Positions 16,603 through 25,236 of a stretch of DNA of 64,000 nt are shown here, in pieces. Location of the stretch: assembly GCF_030143245.1 (NCBI RefSeq), contig NZ_JARJNS010000006.1, forward strand, positions 248,001 through 312,000. The letters run 5' to 3'. Under the pieces are notes generated by a model, which searched no databases, was not told the origin of the DNA, and saw only the letters and a program-made list of their open reading frames with translations. Position numbers and translations under genes: made by a program. This DNA comes from Rhabdaerophilum sp. SD176. Lineage in GTDB: Bacteria > Pseudomonadota > Alphaproteobacteria > Rhizobiales > Beijerinckiaceae. Positions within the stretch are counted from its first letter, which is position 1; the number at the start of each line of letters is the position of its first letter.

Positions 16603-16896
16603 CGACAATACTCTCCGGGGCCATGGGCACGCCCCCGATCAGGGAAAACTATTGGTGTTGCTGTTACGTTTGATTCATCAAAACGGTGCTGCTTATCGCC
16701 CGACAAGCTGAACAAAAACTTTCGCATCCGCTGGCGCGATGTGTCGCATCAGGGCGCATGATCTCGAGCAAAGGATTGGTACAGCGGGAAACAATGGCAC
16801 TGCTCATGCGGCCCGGCCGGCCGCCATGCACGCCACCGATAACGCCTTTCTCCTTCGACAGTGCCGCCAAGCGCTCATCCGTGCCAGCACAATTCT

Positions 16897-16951
16897 CAAC
16901 CAGATGGTTGACTATTATTCAGCCGCGGGATATTCAACCAATCAGTTGAAT
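16897..16951. promoter_or_regulatory. Twin palindromic operators before the ArsR-SRPBCC operon
   Basis: CAACCAGATGGTTG (16897-16910) has perfect 6-bp arms. ATTCAACCAATCAGTTGAAT (16932-16951) has perfect 7-bp arms. They share the CAACCA half-site and lie directly before the ATG at 16966, where a self-repressing ArsR-type protein would bind. The rest of the 363-bp gap 16603-16965 shows no gene. Confidence 0.6.
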
Positions 16952-16965
16952 TTTGAGGCCACGCG

Positions 16966-17313
16966 ATGGATGCCGTCTTTCACGCTCTCGGGGATGCAAC
17001 CCGCCGCCGCATGCTGGCCGATCTTGCCAATGGCGAAAGGACGGTCAGCCAATTGGCGGAGCCCTATGCCATGTCACTGGCTGCGGCTTCCAAGCACATC
17101 AAGACGCTGGAGAATGCGGGGCTGATCCGGCGCGAGGTCCGGGGACGCACGCATCTGTGCCGTCTTGATCCGGGCCCTCTGGCCCAGGCCCACCAGTGGC
17201 TGGGCTTCTACGAGCGCTTCTGGACCAGCCGCCTCGATGCCCTCGAGCGCCTGCTGCGGGAAGAGGATGCCGCTGCCAACGTTACCAACACCAGAGATGG
17301 AGATCCGAGATGA
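16966..17313 (+). CDS. ArsR-family repressor of an SRPBCC operon, 115 aa
   Basis: A compact winged helix with FHALGDATRRRMLADLANGERTVSQLAEPYAMSLAAASKHIKTLENAGLIRREVRGRTHLCRLDP is typical of the ArsR subfamily that sits beside AHSA1/SRPBCC genes. The metal-site motif ELCVCDL is absent, so it probably senses an organic ligand or works through its partner. GAGG at 16954-16957 supports the start. The stop overlaps the SRPBCC start (ATGA). The two palindromes just upstream point to autoregulation. Confidence 0.9.
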   Translation: MDAVFHALGDATRRRMLADLANGERTVSQLAEPYAMSLAAASKHIKTLENAGLIRREVRGRTHLCRLDPGPLAQAHQWLGFYERFWTSRLDALERLLREEDAAANVTNTRDGDPR

Positions 17314-17843
17314 CCAAAAACGCGCTTCTGGACGATTACGGCATGCTCACCGAGCCCGCCACGCTTACGATCCGGCGATTGCTGCCTGGCCCGGCCGAAC
17401 GCATCTGGAATTATCTCACCAAGAGCGAGTTCCGGAAGCAGTGGCTGGCGTCGGGTGATATGGATCTGAAACCTGGTGGCGCCTTCGAGTTCATCTGGCG
17501 CAATGCGGAACTGAGCGATCCGCCGGGGCAGCGTCCGGATGGTACCTCGGAAGAACACCGGATGACCGGCACGATCACCGAATTGGCCGCGCCTTACCGA
17601 TTGGCGATCAGCTGGGGCAGCACGGGCGGCGTCGTATTCGATCTCGAGCCGCAGGGAGACGATGTCCTGCTGACGCTGACCCACCGCCGCGTACCGGATC
17701 GCTCCATTCTGCTCAATGTCAGCGCCGGCTGGCATGCGCATCTGGATGCGCTGGTGCTGCGGCTCAACGGTCGCAAGGTCACCTCGTTCTGGGATAGCTG
17801 GAGCCGCCTGAAGGCAGAATACGACCAGCGGCTTCCTGCCTGA
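17310..17843 (+). CDS. SRPBCC / AHSA1-like ligand-binding protein, 177 aa
   Basis: Helix-grip fold of the START/Bet v 1 superfamily: TIRRLLPGPAERIWNYLTKSEFRKQWLASGDMDLKPGGAFEFIWRN at the start and a C-terminal long helix (WHAHLDALVLRLNG). These proteins bind hydrophobic ligands and in ArsR pairs often respond to stress or small organics; the ligand is unknown. The start at 17310 is fixed by the ATGA overlap with arsR and GGAG at 17299-17302. The 338 bp after it hold a gene remnant (17994-18098) and no intact gene. Confidence 0.88.
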   Translation: MTKNALLDDYGMLTEPATLTIRRLLPGPAERIWNYLTKSEFRKQWLASGDMDLKPGGAFEFIWRNAELSDPPGQRPDGTSEEHRMTGTITELAAPYRLAISWGSTGGVVFDLEPQGDDVLLTLTHRRVPDRSILLNVSAGWHAHLDALVLRLNGRKVTSFWDSWSRLKAEYDQRLPA

Positions 17844-17993
17844 CCTCCCGGGGGCAAACACCAGCCACAAGCTGATCGACGCGAGGAGACTTTCCCTCGA
17901 CGGCTGGTTGCGGGACCCCGAGAACAATGGCGAACGGGTCGATGTCCGGGCTGAAGATTGCGGTCTTTCGTCCGGCATCGTGCCCAATCCGGG

Positions 17994-18098
17994 CTGTCGC
18001 CCGAATTCAAGGCCTCAATGCTTCAGTGCCTTGAGAAAGGCGCGCTGGCGGAGATCGATTTCATCAACGGCGCCATCGTCCGCGCCGGCCAGCACAAC
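17994..18098 (+). pseudogene. C-terminal fragment of a ketopantoate reductase-like (PanE/ApbA) protein
   Basis: Translation gives LSPEFKASMLQCLEKGAL and then AEIDFINGAIVRAGQHN. This is the conserved C-terminal helix pair of 2-dehydropantoate 2-reductases (SML...LE.G..TEIDFINGAVVR.G). No Rossmann domain precedes it and the following TPVN segment is lost, so only a relic remains. A further stretch at about 17878-17935 (SLDGWLRDPENNGE) resembles the start of a DHFR/RibD-type protein, but this is too short to claim. Confidence 0.55.
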
Positions 18099-18181
18099 AT
18101 GAGGCCCGACCCGCACGGTTACAGTTCGAGCCGGGAATGGCTGGAAGCCGCTCGGCCGAACCGGCGGCTTCTCTTTGGATC

Positions 18182-18859
18182 TCAGTTTGCAAGGTGCTTG
18201 AACATGATCTTGCGGGCTTCCTCGTCCATTTCGGCCTTGAACGCGTGCCGATCCTTCAGCCCCTTCGCTACTGTGGCTGCCGGGCGCGCATCGATTTCGT
18301 CGAAGAGCCGCTTGAGGTTGGGCAACTTGCCCCAGGCGTCATCGCCGAGGATGAACGGGATCATCCGTGCCCAGCCCCAGATATCCATATCGACGATGGT
18401 ATAGGTGTCGCCGACCATATAGCGGTGCCTGGCCAGATGCTGGTCGAGCACAGAGTAATGCCGCATCGCTTCATATTGGTAGCGATCATGCGCATAGGGC
18501 ACCTTCTCCGGCGCGAAATGCTTGAAATGAACGGCCTGCCCAGAGAAGGGCCCGACTCCGGTCGCAACGAACATCAGCCACGAGAGCAATGCCCCGCGAT
18601 TGGCCGGGGTCTCGGGCGGCAGGAACTTCCCGGTCTTCTCGGCGAGGTAGAGCAGGATTGCATTGCTGTCGAAGACGGTGACATCGCCATCGACAATGAC
18701 TGGCACCTTGCCATTCGGGTTGATCGCGAGGAATTCCGGTTTGAACTGGTCGCCACGCCGCGTGTCGACCGGCTTCGCGTCATAGGAAAGCCCGGCTTCC
18801 TCAAGGAAAAGGGCAACCTTGCTCGGATTGGGCGAGCCATTGAAGTAGAAGGTGAGCAC
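18182..18859 (-). CDS. Glutathione S-transferase family protein, 225 aa
   Basis: The N-terminal thioredoxin fold has LTFYFNGSPNPSKVALFLEEAGLSYDAKPVDTRRGDQFKPEFLAINPNGKVPVIVD and the FDSNAILLYLAEK glutathione gamma-Glu motif (residues about 63-75). A helical C-terminal domain has DMDIWGW. The pattern matches the YfcG/Nu-like class, which has disulfide reductase or peroxidase activity and often Asn/Thr rather than Tyr at the active site. The start is a GTG at 18859 with GAGGAA seven bases upstream; longer frames have no ribosome-binding site. It stands alone. The next 239 bp (18860-19098) show no gene. Confidence 0.9.
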   Translation of the reverse strand: MLTFYFNGSPNPSKVALFLEEAGLSYDAKPVDTRRGDQFKPEFLAINPNGKVPVIVDGDVTVFDSNAILLYLAEKTGKFLPPETPANRGALLSWLMFVATGVGPFSGQAVHFKHFAPEKVPYAHDRYQYEAMRHYSVLDQHLARHRYMVGDTYTIVDMDIWGWARMIPFILGDDAWGKLPNLKRLFDEIDARPAATVAKGLKDRHAFKAEMDEEARKIMFKHLAN

Positions 18860-19098
18860 GGGCAGTTCCTCGTGTTTTGGGGGTTGGCGATACAACGAGC
18901 GGGGCCTGATCTGACCCGGACCTCGATCCGGCTGTGCATGGCCGGCGCGTGACGTTAGACCGGCCTGCGCGCTGCATCCAGAGTGCATCAGGTAACCCAG
19001 AGCGATCAGCCCATCACTGATGCGTGATGCTCCCCCGAAGGAACAAACACGATCATGGCCTGCTGTCCGAGAAACCGGCTGCAAGCTATCGACCATCG

Positions 19099-19917
19099 CT
19101 AGATGATGACCTTGCGCACTTTGGCCGTGATCCATTCGCTGATGACGACCGTGACGAGAATGATCAGCAGGATCAGCGAGACCTGGGGCCAGGCCAGCGT
19201 ATTGAGCGCCCCCTCAAGGGCGAGCCCGAGCCCGCCCGCACCGACAAGGCCGAGGACGGTTGATTCCCGGATATTGATGTCCCAGCGGAACACGCTGATC
19301 GTGGCAAAAGCCGGCAGGATCTGCGGCCAGATGCCATAGCCCATGACCTGCGCCTGGCTGGCGCCCGTGGCCCGGATCGCCTCGACCTGCGTCTCGTCGA
19401 TTTCCTCGATGGCCTCATAGAGAAGCTTGCCGATGAAACCGATCGAGCGCAGGGCAATCGCGATGATGCCGGCGAGGACACCGGGGCCCAGCACCGCGAC
19501 CAGCAGCAGCCCCCAGATCAGCGCGTTGATCGAGCGGGACGCGACGATGATGAACAATGCGACCGGGCGAATGAAGAGCACGCTCGGCGTCGTGTTGCGG
19601 GCGGCCAGAAATGCCAGCGGCGTCGCCAGCACGATTGCGATCAGCGTACCGAGGGTTGCGATGTTGATCGTGTCCCAGATCGCCTGCCAGAGCTGGTTGA
19701 TATAGATCCAGCGCGGCGGCAGCATCCGCCCGAAGATATCCTGGGCCTGACGCGGCGCGTCCGTGACGAAAGCCCAGATCGTGTCGGCTGTCATGATGCG
19801 CCAGCAGAAGACGGTCAGCGCAACAAGCGCCAGCCACCCGGCCCAGCGCCAGCGCTGCTGGCCGGGGGTCAGCAGGCGCCAATGGCGAGTACCGTCGGGG
19901 TTGATCAGGATCGCCAT
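19099..19917 (-). CDS. phnE: Phosphonate-type ABC permease, second copy (PhnE), 272 aa
   Basis: Inner-membrane permease with about six hydrophobic helices. The EAA loop reads [34 protein letters not shown], and RWDINIRESTVLGLVGAGGLG is typical of PhnE. It is the last gene of phnD-phnC-phnE-phnE, overlapping the preceding permease by one base (TAATG). Two tandem, non-identical PhnE genes form the heterodimeric channel usual for phosphonate, phosphite or phosphate-analogue importers. Confidence 0.93.
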   Translation of the reverse strand: MAILINPDGTRHWRLLTPGQQRWRWAGWLALVALTVFCWRIMTADTIWAFVTDAPRQAQDIFGRMLPPRWIYINQLWQAIWDTINIATLGTLIAIVLATPLAFLAARNTTPSVLFIRPVALFIIVASRSINALIWGLLLVAVLGPGVLAGIIAIALRSIGFIGKLLYEAIEEIDETQVEAIRATGASQAQVMGYGIWPQILPAFATISVFRWDINIRESTVLGLVGAGGLGLALEGALNTLAWPQVSLILLIILVTVVISEWITAKVRKVII

Positions 19918-20726
19918 TACGCCATCGCCTTCCTGATCCAGCCGGAGGCATATTCGCAGAGCATCACAATCCCGATGATGATGAGCAGGATCGCGGCGGC
20001 GCTATCGAATTCATAGCGATCGAGTGCCGTGTTCAGGGTGGCGCCGATGCCGCCGGCGCCCACGATTCCAATGACCGAGCTTTCACGGAAATTGATGTCG
20101 ACCTTGTAGGCGGTCAGGCCGACGAAGCGGGGCATGACCTGCGAGGCGACAGCGTAATCCATCACCTGCCAGAAGCCGCCACCGGTGGCCCGGATGGCCT
20201 CGACCTGCGCAGGGTCGATCTCCTCGATGTCGTCGGCAATCAGCTTCGACAGAAAGCCGATCGTGGAGACAGACAGCGTCAGAAAACCGGCAAAAGTGCC
20301 GAAGCCGAACATCGCGACAAACAGGATCGCGACAATGATCTCCTGAAAGGCGCGCGCCAGAGCGATGATGGCCCGGCAAAGTCCGTAAAGCCAGAGAGGA
20401 GCAATATTGCGGGCGGCACCGAGGCCGATCGGCAGGGCAAGAACCAGGCCGAACACGGTGGCACAGACCGTCATGGTCAGGCTCTCGATAAGGCCCTGCT
20501 GGATATCGCCCCATCGTGACGTGAAATCAGGCTGGAGAAATCCAGAGAACAACCGTGCTGCCCGAACCAGCCCTTCCGACACGCGGGTCCAGTTCACGTC
20601 GATACTGCCGAAAGCCAGCCCGAGATAGAGCAGCACGGCAAGGATGATGGCCCAACGCAGCCAGGTCTGTTCCACCAGGCGTGGGCGCTTCCAGATTCGC
20701 GCTGGGCCAGTGGTGGCGGTCATCAC
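19917..20726 (-). CDS. phnE: Phosphonate-type ABC permease, first copy (PhnE), 269 aa
   Basis: A homologue of the next permease. The EAA loop is [36 protein letters not shown] and the C-terminal signature is [25 protein letters not shown]. It has a longer N-terminal loop before the channel ([23 protein letters not shown]). It starts inside the end of phnC (ATGA overlap) and ends overlapping the second permease, so the three are translationally coupled. Confidence 0.93.
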   Translation of the reverse strand: MMTATTGPARIWKRPRLVEQTWLRWAIILAVLLYLGLAFGSIDVNWTRVSEGLVRAARLFSGFLQPDFTSRWGDIQQGLIESLTMTVCATVFGLVLALPIGLGAARNIAPLWLYGLCRAIIALARAFQEIIVAILFVAMFGFGTFAGFLTLSVSTIGFLSKLIADDIEEIDPAQVEAIRATGGGFWQVMDYAVASQVMPRFVGLTAYKVDINFRESSVIGIVGAGGIGATLNTALDRYEFDSAAAILLIIIGIVMLCEYASGWIRKAMA

Positions 20727-21568
20727 GTTCCCGCCACAGGCACCGGCATTGCCGCAAGACCCGACGCCCCCGGTGATGCCAATGAACCATCGTCCAGGTC
20801 GTCGGATTGGCTGTTTGACGTCTTTGTCCAGTCTTCCTCGCCATAGATGCGTGTCAGCACTTCGGCATTCAACCCGCTGGCCGGGCCGTCATAGACGATC
20901 TCGCCGGCGCGGAGCCCGACAATCCTCGGGAGAAACATCTGGGCCAAAGCGACGTCATGGATGTTGACGATGGCCGCAAGCTTCCGCTCGGTGCAGAGCT
21001 CGAGGATCAACCGCATGACCTGGCGTGACGTCTTCGGATCAAGGCTGGCCGTGGGCTCATCGATCAGCAGCAGTTCCGGATCCTGGGCGAGCGCCCGGGC
21101 AATGCCGACGCGCTGACGCTGCCCGCCGGACAGGGCATCGGCACGCTTGTCGACATGGTCGATCAGGCCGACGCGCTCCAGCAGCGAAAACGCACGCTGG
21201 ATATCGGCTTCCGGAAAACGCCGGAACCAGCTCTGCCAGAAACCGACATAGCCAAGCCGCCCGGAGAGAACATTCTCCATGACGGTCAGGCGCTCGACGA
21301 GCGCATATTCCTGAAAGATCATGCCGATCCGGCGGCGGGCCTTGCGAAGGGCCTGGCCGTCCAGCGTGGTGAGATCGATGTCCCCCAGACGGATCGAGCC
21401 GGCCGTCGGATCAACCAGCCGGTTCACACAGCGGATAAGTGTCGATTTTCCGGCCCCCGAAGGTCCGATCAACCCGACGATATCGCCGGGCGCCAGCGTC
21501 ATCGAAACGCCCTTGAGGGCTCGGTCCCCGGCCTTGTAGCGCTTTTCGAGATTGGTGATCGTCAGCAC
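20723..21568 (-). CDS. phnC: Phosphonate-type ABC ATPase PhnC, 281 aa
   Basis: Starts [32 protein letters not shown]. Walker [10 protein letters not shown] is at residues 35-43, the Q-loop [17 protein letters not shown], the signature [15 protein letters not shown] and Walker [14 protein letters not shown]. The frame is open upstream to 21772, but those codons run through the terminator at 21595-21618 and into phnD. The GTG at 21568, right after the hairpin, gives the family-standard N-terminus. The C-terminal 30 residues after IYGEEDW ([20 protein letters not shown]) are an extra low-complexity tail. It powers uptake of the ligand delivered by PhnD. Confidence 0.92.
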   Translation of the reverse strand: MLTITNLEKRYKAGDRALKGVSMTLAPGDIVGLIGPSGAGKSTLIRCVNRLVDPTAGSIRLGDIDLTTLDGQALRKARRRIGMIFQEYALVERLTVMENVLSGRLGYVGFWQSWFRRFPEADIQRAFSLLERVGLIDHVDKRADALSGGQRQRVGIARALAQDPELLLIDEPTASLDPKTSRQVMRLILELCTERKLAAIVNIHDVALAQMFLPRIVGLRAGEIVYDGPASGLNAEVLTRIYGEEDWTKTSNSQSDDLDDGSLASPGASGLAAMPVPVAGT

Positions 21569-21588
21569 GTCCGGTTCTGCCCCATCAT

Positions 21589-21618
21589 AAAAAACCGCCC
21601 GGCAGAAGCGCCGGGCGG
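21589..21618 (-). terminator. Intrinsic terminator between phnD and phnC
   Basis: On the minus strand, CCGCCCGGC (21618-21610) pairs perfectly with GCCGGGCGG (21603-21595) around a 6-nt loop. It is followed at once by six T residues (21594-21589). It lies 19 bp after the phnD stop and 21 bp before the phnC GTG, so it would keep receptor mRNA in excess and throttle the downstream transporter genes. Confidence 0.85.
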
Positions 21619-21636
21619 GCCAGTTCATGGAGTGCC

Positions 21637-22581
21637 TTACTTGCAGGTATAGGTGACGCCAAGCGCGGCATCGATCTTCCGGACGACATCCCAATCCTTC
21701 TTGTGGGTAATCTCGATGAACTTGGCTTCGCCAGATTTCGAGAATTCCTTCTGGAGATCGGAGCCTTCCCACGGGAAGGAGAAGAACGCTTCCTTGATCT
21801 TGGCCTGAAGCTCGGGCTTCAGGTTATAGACAACACCGTAGCCGGTGGTCGGAAACGTTTGCGACTTGTAGATCGTCTTGACCTGATCGGCCTTGATGAC
21901 GTTGCGCTGGATCATCCGCTTCATGACGGAATTCGCGATGGCAGCCGCAGGATAATCCTTGTTTGCCACGCCAAGGATCGAGTTGTCATGCTTGCCCGAG
22001 AAGACCGGCTCGAAATCGACCTTCGCCGCCATCTTGAACTCGGCTTTCAGAAGCGCGGATGGCGCCTTGAAGCCCGAGTTGGACGTTTCTGACGTAAAGG
22101 CAAGTTTCTTGCCCTTGATGTCTTCGATCTTCTCGATGCCCGAGCCCGGATAGGTGATGATTTCCATCTCGTAGCCGAATGAATTGTCGGCGCGCGCCAT
22201 CATGGCGAAAGGCCGGAACCCGGAACAGGCCACGGCGATCGGGTTCGAGCCGGTATTGAAGCCCGCCACATGCAGGCGCCCGGCACGCATGGCTTCAAGC
22301 TGTGCTGCATTCGACTGAACCGGGAAGAACTGGACCTTCTTCCCCGTCACCTTCTCCATATGGCGGAGGAAGCCATCCCAGACCTTGGCATAGACGGCCG
22401 GGTCTTCGACGGGGGTGTAGGCAAAAATCAGGGTTGCAGGGTCGATCTGCTCCGCCGGGTTCGTGGGGATATCCGCCAGCAGGTCACCGTCGGTGTCCTT
22501 GAAACGGGCGTCCAAGGCAAAGGCACCGCTGGTCATCACCATCGAAATGGCAAACACAGCTGCTTTGACGTTCAATTTCAT
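21637..22581 (-). CDS. phnD: Periplasmic phosphonate/phosphite/phosphate-analogue binding protein PhnD, 314 aa
   Basis: The signal peptide [22 protein letters not shown] is followed by a PhnD-like receptor. Features are [65 protein letters not shown], and [20 protein letters not shown] with the oxyanion-binding Ser/Thr cluster. AGGAG at 22588-22592 supports the start. A PHO box 52 bp upstream (22633-22650) indicates PhoB control. It lies beside arsJ, and PhnD-type receptors also occur in arsenic islands, so the ligand could be phosphonate, phosphite or phosphate; the sequence does not decide. Confidence 0.92.
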   Translation of the reverse strand: MKLNVKAAVFAISMVMTSGAFALDARFKDTDGDLLADIPTNPAEQIDPATLIFAYTPVEDPAVYAKVWDGFLRHMEKVTGKKVQFFPVQSNAAQLEAMRAGRLHVAGFNTGSNPIAVACSGFRPFAMMARADNSFGYEMEIITYPGSGIEKIEDIKGKKLAFTSETSNSGFKAPSALLKAEFKMAAKVDFEPVFSGKHDNSILGVANKDYPAAAIANSVMKRMIQRNVIKADQVKTIYKSQTFPTTGYGVVYNLKPELQAKIKEAFFSFPWEGSDLQKEFSKSGEAKFIEITHKKDWDVVRKIDAALGVTYTCK

Positions 22582-22632
22582 GAATGGCTCCTGTGAGGCG
22601 TTTGGAAGAAGTGTTACCTAGACAAAGGTATG

Positions 22633-22650
22633 ATGACAATCCCGTGACAT
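22633..22650 (-). promoter_or_regulatory. PHO box upstream of phnD
   Basis: Read on the minus strand: ATGTCAC GGGA TTGTCAT, two 7-bp direct repeats separated by 4 bp. This is the exact architecture of a PhoB site (consensus CTGTCAT-N4-CTGTCAT). A plausible -10 region (TAGGTAACACT) follows about 15 bp downstream toward phnD. It lies between the arsJ stop (22726) and the phnD start, giving the phn genes their own promoter. Confidence 0.7.
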
Positions 22651-22725
22651 GGGCACGGGTAGTTCCCCCTAGTCAGGCCCGGTGAGACCGCTGCCGACGC
22701 GTGCCCATCATGCGATACGGTTGCT

Positions 22726-23967
22726 CTATCGCTCCCGGGGCAGAGCCTGGGTCGCCAGCCAGCATGTCAGCAGCATCACCGTCGAGCCGATCAGGCAGGC
22801 TGTAAGGCCGCCAAACTGGTAGAGCAATCCCGACAGCAACGTTCCAAGAAAGCGCCCCAACGCATTGGCGGCATAGTAGAACCCGACATCTTCTGCCGCC
22901 TTCTCCGATCCGGCATAGGCCAGGATGAGGTAGGAGTGAACGGACGAATTTACGGCGAAAATCATGCCGAACAGGCAGAGCCCCACCACCAGCACGAGAT
23001 CGGGCCGGGCAAGGTCCAGCGCAAGGATGGCGGTGAGGCCTGCGGGAACCAGCAGGAGCAGGAAGGACCACAGCCGCGCGGCAGGGACCTCGCGGGAAAG
23101 CCCGTCCGGGCTACGCCGGACGACGGCAGGCGCTGCCGCCTGAACCACGCCATAGCCGATCGTCCAGAGCGCGAGGAACGCCCCGACCATCGGGAATGTC
23201 CAGCCATTGGCATAGAGGAAAACCGGCACGCCGACGACGAACCAGACATCACGGGCGCCGAACAGGCCGATCCGGGCCAGGGCAAGCAGGTTGACGCCGC
23301 GGCTCTTGCCGAACAATTCGCGGGCGCTCTTGCTCGCCTTGGCCTTGCCCTGCAAGGCGGGAAGCGAAAGCACAACGCCCGCGAGGATGAGCCCCAGGGC
23401 ACCCGACATCAGCCAGAGCGCCGGCGAAAAGCCGAACGCCTCCAGCAGCACGCCGCCAAGGAAGAAGCCGAAGCCCTTCATGGCATTCTTGGAGCCGGTG
23501 AACCATGCCACCCATTTGAAGAGCCGGCCCTCACCCTGCCCCTTGGCTTCGGCCTCGGTCAGCTTGATCGCGGATTTGGAGGCTGTCTTGGTCAGGTCCT
23601 TCGCAACCCCACAGATTCCTTGCGCCAGAACCACCCATGTCACCAGGAAGGCCGAGGTCCAGCCCGGCTGCATGGCGGAGAGCGTCAGAAATCCAAGGAT
23701 CTGGGTCGTCAGCCCGATGACCAGCATCCGCTTGATGCCGTATCGGGCAGCCAGCCACCCGCCGATCATGTTCGCAAGGATCCCTGCTGCCTCATAGAGC
23801 AGGAACAGGAAGGCGAGCGTGAAGGGCGAGTATCCCAGCTTGAAGAAGGTGAACAGCACCAGCATCCGCAAGGCACCGTCGGTCAGCGTGAAGCCCCAAT
23901 AGGCTGCCGTGACGATGGCATAATTGCGCAAACCGGCAGATTTCGGGGCGGTCGCTGGCGATTGCAT
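22726..23967 (-). CDS. arsJ: ArsJ-type major facilitator exporter, 413 aa
   Basis: A 12-helix MFS protein beginning NYAIVTAAYWGFTLTDGALRMLVLFTFFKLGYSPFTLAFLFLLYEAAGI. The long central loop is KDLTKTASKSAIKLTEAEAKGQGEGRLFKWVAWFTGSKNAMKG, characteristic of ArsJ. ArsJ exports 1-arseno-3-phosphoglycerate, made when GAPDH uses arsenate in place of phosphate; the product then hydrolyses outside, giving net arsenate efflux. The gene starts one base after the GAPDH stop (TGA-G-ATG), the canonical gapdh-arsJ pair. The upstream frame to 24171 lies within GAPDH and is not used. Confidence 0.9.
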   Translation of the reverse strand: MQSPATAPKSAGLRNYAIVTAAYWGFTLTDGALRMLVLFTFFKLGYSPFTLAFLFLLYEAAGILANMIGGWLAARYGIKRMLVIGLTTQILGFLTLSAMQPGWTSAFLVTWVVLAQGICGVAKDLTKTASKSAIKLTEAEAKGQGEGRLFKWVAWFTGSKNAMKGFGFFLGGVLLEAFGFSPALWLMSGALGLILAGVVLSLPALQGKAKASKSARELFGKSRGVNLLALARIGLFGARDVWFVVGVPVFLYANGWTFPMVGAFLALWTIGYGVVQAAAPAVVRRSPDGLSREVPAARLWSFLLLLVPAGLTAILALDLARPDLVLVVGLCLFGMIFAVNSSVHSYLILAYAGSEKAAEDVGFYYAANALGRFLGTLLSGLLYQFGGLTACLIGSTVMLLTCWLATQALPRER

Positions 23968-23968
23968 C

Positions 23969-25012
23969 TCAGAGCCCCGTGGCTTCGAGATGACAGGCGA
24001 GATCGACCATCCGGCAGGCATAGCCCATCTCGTTATCGTACCAGGCATAGACCTTGAGCATGGTCCCGTTGGTGACCAGCGTCGACAGGCCATCGACAAT
24101 CGCCGATCGCGTGTCGCCCTGGTAGTCGATCGACACCAGCGGCCGGCCTTCGAACCCGAGAATGCCGGCAAGCGGCCCGGCGGCGGCTGCGCGGAACAGG
24201 GCGTTCACCTCTTCCGCCGTGACCGGGCGTGCCATCTCGAACACGCAATCCGTCAGCGAGGCATTGAGAACGGGCGCCCGGACGGCATGGCCGTCAAGCT
24301 TGCCCTTGAGTTCCGGGTAAATCAGGCCGATGGCCGTGGCACTGCCCGTGGTCGTGGGCTGGAGCGACAGCATTGCCGACCGCGCGCGGCGAAGATCCTT
24401 GTGCGGCGCATCCACGACAACATTGGTGTTGGTGGGATCATGGATCGTCGTGATCTGCCCGTGCCGGATGCCGATCTCCCCATGAAGCACCTTCACCACC
24501 GGCGCCAGGCAATTCGTCGTGCAGGAGGCCGCGGTCACGATGTCATGGCGGGCCGGATCATAGAGCCCCTCGTTCACCCCCACGACGATGTTGAGGACGC
24601 CGTCCACCTTGACCGGCGCGGCGACGATGACCCGCTTGGCCCCGCGCTGGAGGTGCCCCTCAATCGACTTGCGGTCGAGGAACTTGCCGGTGCATTCCAG
24701 CACAAGGTCCACGCCCAGTTCACCCCAGGGAATCTCTGCCGAGGTCTTGTGTTCGGTGAACCGGACCGCCCGATCCTCGATGCGCAGAGAGGCCTCGCCA
24801 TCTGCCGATATGCCGGCATGCCAGCGGCCTTGCATCGAATCGAACTCAAGCAGGTGGGCCGTTGCTGCAACGCCCCCCTTGACCTCGTTGACATGAACAA
24901 TGTCGAGCCGGTTTGCCCTGCGCGGATCATCCGCCGGCCTGCGGGCACTTCCGAACGCTGCCCGGAGCGCCAGCCGGCCAATGCGTCCCATGCCATTGAT
25001 GCCTACTCTCAT
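23969..25012 (-). CDS. ArsJ-associated glyceraldehyde-3-phosphate dehydrogenase, 347 aa
   Basis: The NAD-binding start [20 protein letters not shown] is followed by the catalytic [11 protein letters not shown] motif (Cys164, Cys168), THIHDPTN-like substrate loops ([10 protein letters not shown]) and the C-terminal [16 protein letters not shown]. In an ars operon this isoenzyme forms 1-arseno-3-phosphoglycerate from glyceraldehyde-3-phosphate and arsenate, the ArsJ substrate. ATG 25012 follows GGAAGGGG; the frame continues to 25090 without a ribosome-binding site. It is the first gene of the minus-strand unit facing the ArsR fusion across a 224-bp gap containing an inverted repeat. Confidence 0.92.
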   Translation of the reverse strand: MRVGINGMGRIGRLALRAAFGSARRPADDPRRANRLDIVHVNEVKGGVAATAHLLEFDSMQGRWHAGISADGEASLRIEDRAVRFTEHKTSAEIPWGELGVDLVLECTGKFLDRKSIEGHLQRGAKRVIVAAPVKVDGVLNIVVGVNEGLYDPARHDIVTAASCTTNCLAPVVKVLHGEIGIRHGQITTIHDPTNTNVVVDAPHKDLRRARSAMLSLQPTTTGSATAIGLIYPELKGKLDGHAVRAPVLNASLTDCVFEMARPVTAEEVNALFRAAAAGPLAGILGFEGRPLVSIDYQGDTRSAIVDGLSTLVTNGTMLKVYAWYDNEMGYACRMVDLACHLEATGL

Positions 25013-25120
25013 CGGAAGCCCCTTCCCTGTCCATGTCCGTGTCGCCGCTTGCCCTGACGGAACCCTTGGGGTCACCCGCCCATCGCGCACAAGCGTTGCA
25101 GTCCCACTTCTAGATTACAT

Positions 25121-25148
25121 ATTTCGATTTGTCGACGATGATCGAAAT
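25121..25148. promoter_or_regulatory. Candidate ArsR operator between GAPDH and the ArsR fusion
   Basis: ATTTCGAT (25121-25128) and ATCGAAAT (25141-25148) are perfect inverted arms separated by 12 bp. They lie in the gap between the divergent starts at 25012 and 25237. ArsR-family proteins typically bind AT-rich inverted repeats of this size; this is the only such palindrome in the gap. Confidence 0.55.
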
Positions 25149-25236
25149 GATAGAATCCAAACGGCCTGCTCAGGCTCGATCCTGTTCTGTCCAGGCAGGG
25201 TTGACCGGATCGGCAGCGAGGGAGATAGCTCGAGGC

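Noticed and set aside
22936-24057. A 373-codon plus-strand open frame across arsJ
   Set aside because: Antisense to arsJ and the 3' end of GAPDH; charged low-complexity product.
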